Below, one piece after another: positions 55,930 to 56,300 of a stretch of DNA of 56,300 bases. The translations under genes were made by a program, and so were the position numbers. Location of the stretch: positions 1 to 56,300 of the IMG/VR virus record IMGVR_UViG_3300042447_000704. The stretch is one strand, 5' to 3'. Below the pieces are notes generated by a model, which saw only the letters and a list, made by a program, of their open reading frames with translations, did not search any database and was not told the DNA's origin. The DNA comes from a virus. The number at the start of each line of letters is the position of its first letter. Positions within the stretch are counted from its first letter, which is position 1.

Positions 55930-56200
55930 GCAGCCCCCGGTCGATCAATATCTGTCGGGTCCGCTCGTGCGCTATCTGCCACATCTGTCGGCGATCGCTC
56001 TTCGACAGGGCTCTGCCCTGATCGATTGCTGTGTGGCACGAGTAGCACAGGAACGCTACGAACTCGTCCGATGCTTTGATGCCCATCCCTTTGCCGTGCA
56101 TCTGTTGATTGGAGTGCGCCGCCACCGTTGTTCCATCCTGCTTGAAGCAGAACTGACAGGGTTCGGTTCGGGCGGCTTGCAGAATCTTTCGGCTTCTCAA
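55913..56200 (-). CDS. DUF1364/HNH-like putative nuclease, 95 aa
   Basis: Cys and His pairs in the pattern CQFC, VAAHSNQQMHGKG, LCYSCHTAID fit the zinc-bound HNH-type fold seen in phage DUF1364 proteins. The end MWQIAHERTRQIL is helical. Such proteins lie next to RusA in many temperate phages and are thought to take part in recombination. The start is TTG 56198-56200 (TTGA overlap with the gene that continues at base 25). Confidence 0.85.
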   Translation of the reverse strand: MRSRKILQAARTEPCQFCFKQDGTTVAAHSNQQMHGKGMGIKASDEFVAFLCYSCHTAIDQGRALSKSDRRQMWQIAHERTRQILIDRGLLESAD

Positions 56201-56300
56201 TCAAGCAGACCCCAGCGCTTGCACTCTTCTTCCCAGTCTTTGACCATCGCGATCGCATCGCGCGCCAGCTTCACGTTGTCCTTAGCCCGGCAGGTATTGC
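56173..56300. repeat. Terminal direct repeat, right copy
   Basis: Copy of bases 1-128, identical over the first 126 bases, one mismatch at base 127, match at base 128. It marks the end of the circular map. Confidence 0.9.
56197..56300 (-). CDS. Truncated second copy of the 111-aa protein gene
   Basis: This is the 3' end of the gene at 25-360, repeated because of the terminal overlap and cut off by the window end. It codes about the last 34 residues. It is not a separate gene or pseudogene. Confidence 0.85.
   Translation of the reverse strand, partial: NTCRAKDNVKLARDAIAMVKDWEEECKRWGLLD

Overview
The window is an essentially complete genome of a temperate, short-tailed (podovirus-like) phage. 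Its first 128 and last 128 bases are the same sequence with one mismatch, and one early operon reads straight across that join. The map is therefore circular or circularly permuted, cut open inside an early gene. The layout is headful-type virion genes, a tyrosine integrase, a repressor/Cro switch and a 3339-residue multidomain virion protein. It recalls the Bcep22/BPP-1 kind of podovirus from Proteobacteria. A 50-bp stretch beside the integrase is the 3' half of a tRNA-Lys(UUU) gene with encoded CCA, the expected attP core. This also points to a proteobacterial host, but the species cannot be named from sequence alone.

There are four transcription blocks. (1) Early leftward: a Cro-like gene (4399-4647), a 12-bp iteron array (4077-4158), then an O-like replication protein, a RecA-fold helicase, several small overlapping genes, a PD-(D/E)XK nuclease and, across the contig join, an HNH protein and a RusA resolvase (ending at 55513). 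(2) Rightward: a CI-like repressor (4851-5507) followed by an SSB-like protein, a Cas4/RecB-type nuclease, a MazG-like pyrophosphohydrolase, small regulators, a DUF3310 protein, attP and the integrase (ending at 11138). (3) Late leftward (50046 down to 11140): small terminase, large terminase, portal, scaffold, major capsid protein, connectors, several adhesin or fibre-like proteins, lysis genes, a metallophosphoesterase, a tail nozzle candidate, a 1415-residue repeat fibre, a DUF4376 fibre chaperone, two internal virion proteins and the giant protein. (4) Rightward accessory block (50423-55508): about 18 tiny, mostly overlapping genes behind one sigma70-like promoter. It holds an ArdC antirestriction protein between two intrinsic terminators, a HicA-like protein with no HicB, and a NinX/DUF2591 protein.

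The parts fit together as follows. The switch region decides between lysogeny (repressor, integrase, tRNA-Lys site) and leftward replication genes. RusA and the two nucleases process DNA. The late block builds and lyses. The giant protein and the two proteins before it are probably ejected into the host. The accessory block and the giant protein, which carries a zincin motif, are the best places to look for unknown anti-host functions. The most unusual points are a repressor whose S24 catalytic Ser and Lys are both replaced, a lipoprotein gene embedded out of frame in the holin gene, a lipobox ORF overlapping a structural gene, a 20-residue-repeat adhesin, a strongly periodic fibre, and recurrent UUCG-capped hairpins.
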